Part shown: positions 5,184 through 5,282 of the stretch, piece by piece
Layout: each line of letters opens with the position of its first letter
How positions within the stretch are numbered: the stretch's first letter is position 1
Assembly (NCBI GenBank): GCA_017880945.1
Contig: JADGRM010000155.1
Location: forward strand, 1-5,282
DNA: 5,282 nt
Source of the DNA: Gallionella sp.
Lineage (GTDB): Bacteria; Pseudomonadota; Gammaproteobacteria; Burkholderiales; Gallionellaceae
Direction of reading: 5' to 3'
The notes under the pieces: model-generated
Told to the model about the DNA's origin: nothing
The model's input: only the letters and a program-made list of their open reading frames with translations
Database searches by the model: none
Program-made: the position numbers and the translations under genes

Positions 5184-5282
5184 CTAGCGGCGGCTGATTA
5201 ACATGCCGATCACCAGGCCGACGGCGGCCGCGATGCCCACCGCCCCCCACGGATGTTCGTGCACGTAATCGTCGGTGGCGCG
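5184..5282 (-). CDS. C-terminal end of a DUF883/YqjD/ElaB-family protein, 5' part beyond the window
   Basis: The last 32 codons are present. They encode a conserved ending, DDYVHEHPWGAVGIAAAVG (4-22), followed by LVIGMLISRR and TAG at 5184-5186. The PW-x-AVG-IAA...G start of the single C-terminal membrane helix and the terminal SRR are the signature of DUF883 proteins, which include E. coli YqjD, ElaB and YgaM. YqjD and its paralogues are C-tail-anchored inner-membrane proteins, and YqjD associates with ribosomes in stationary phase. The placement two bases before a YqjE-like gene supports the assignment. The coiled N-terminal domain cannot be seen. Confidence 0.88.
   Translation of the reverse strand, partial: RATDDYVHEHPWGAVGIAAAVGLVIGMLISRR

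Noticed and set aside
1..5282. CRISPR array, tRNA, rRNA or insertion sequence
   Set aside because: I saw no regularly spaced repeats, no cloverleaf-like sequence, and no transposase-like protein or terminal repeats, including at the xthA breakpoint.

Overview
The window looks like a chromosomal piece of a betaproteobacterium. This rests on the C-terminal ExoIII peptide ending SDHAPLTIDYDL, a yqjD-yqjE-yqjK type membrane-protein operon, and an aryl-polyene-type lipid/pigment operon. The genus cannot be told. All intact genes are on the minus strand, so transcription runs from high to low coordinates.

Positions 1-3806 hold six tightly packed genes of an aryl polyene (APE)-like pathway. In transcription order they are: a small acyl carrier protein, a six-helix membrane protein of the COG4648 type, an AMP-dependent aryl/acyl ligase, a one-domain hotdog 3-hydroxyacyl-ACP dehydratase, an HtrB-like lysophospholipid acyltransferase, and the first 93 residues of a LolA-like periplasmic carrier that runs off the window. 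Several junctions are TGATG or ATGA overlaps. In known APE clusters the ligase loads an aromatic starter onto the ACP, the dehydratase makes the conjugated double bonds during elongation, the acyltransferase builds the lipid anchor, and the LolA-like protein with an MMPL exporter moves the product toward the outer membrane. The ketosynthases, ketoreductase and exporter would be expected below position 1 (inference). The operon starts with only one ACP. No glycosyltransferase and no thioesterase lie in the places they often take around the acyltransferase.

Positions 3807-4064 are an AT-richer leader without a convincing gene. It contains an inverted repeat and a short direct repeat. An extended -10 promoter match facing the ACP gene (4061-4069) straddles its far edge.

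Positions 4065-4171 (+ strand) are the frameshifted last ~35 codons of exodeoxyribonuclease III (xthA). The rest of the gene is absent, and base composition changes abruptly at about 4064. This is the clearest sign that the APE-like operon was joined here by a rearrangement or insertion that cut through xthA.

Positions 4177-5282 are more GC-rich and hold a second minus-strand operon: the end of a DUF883/YqjD-family protein, a YqjE/holin-III-like membrane protein, a YqjK-like protein and a small unrecognised membrane protein that converges on the xthA remnant. These are probably envelope or stress-linked housekeeping genes native to the locus.
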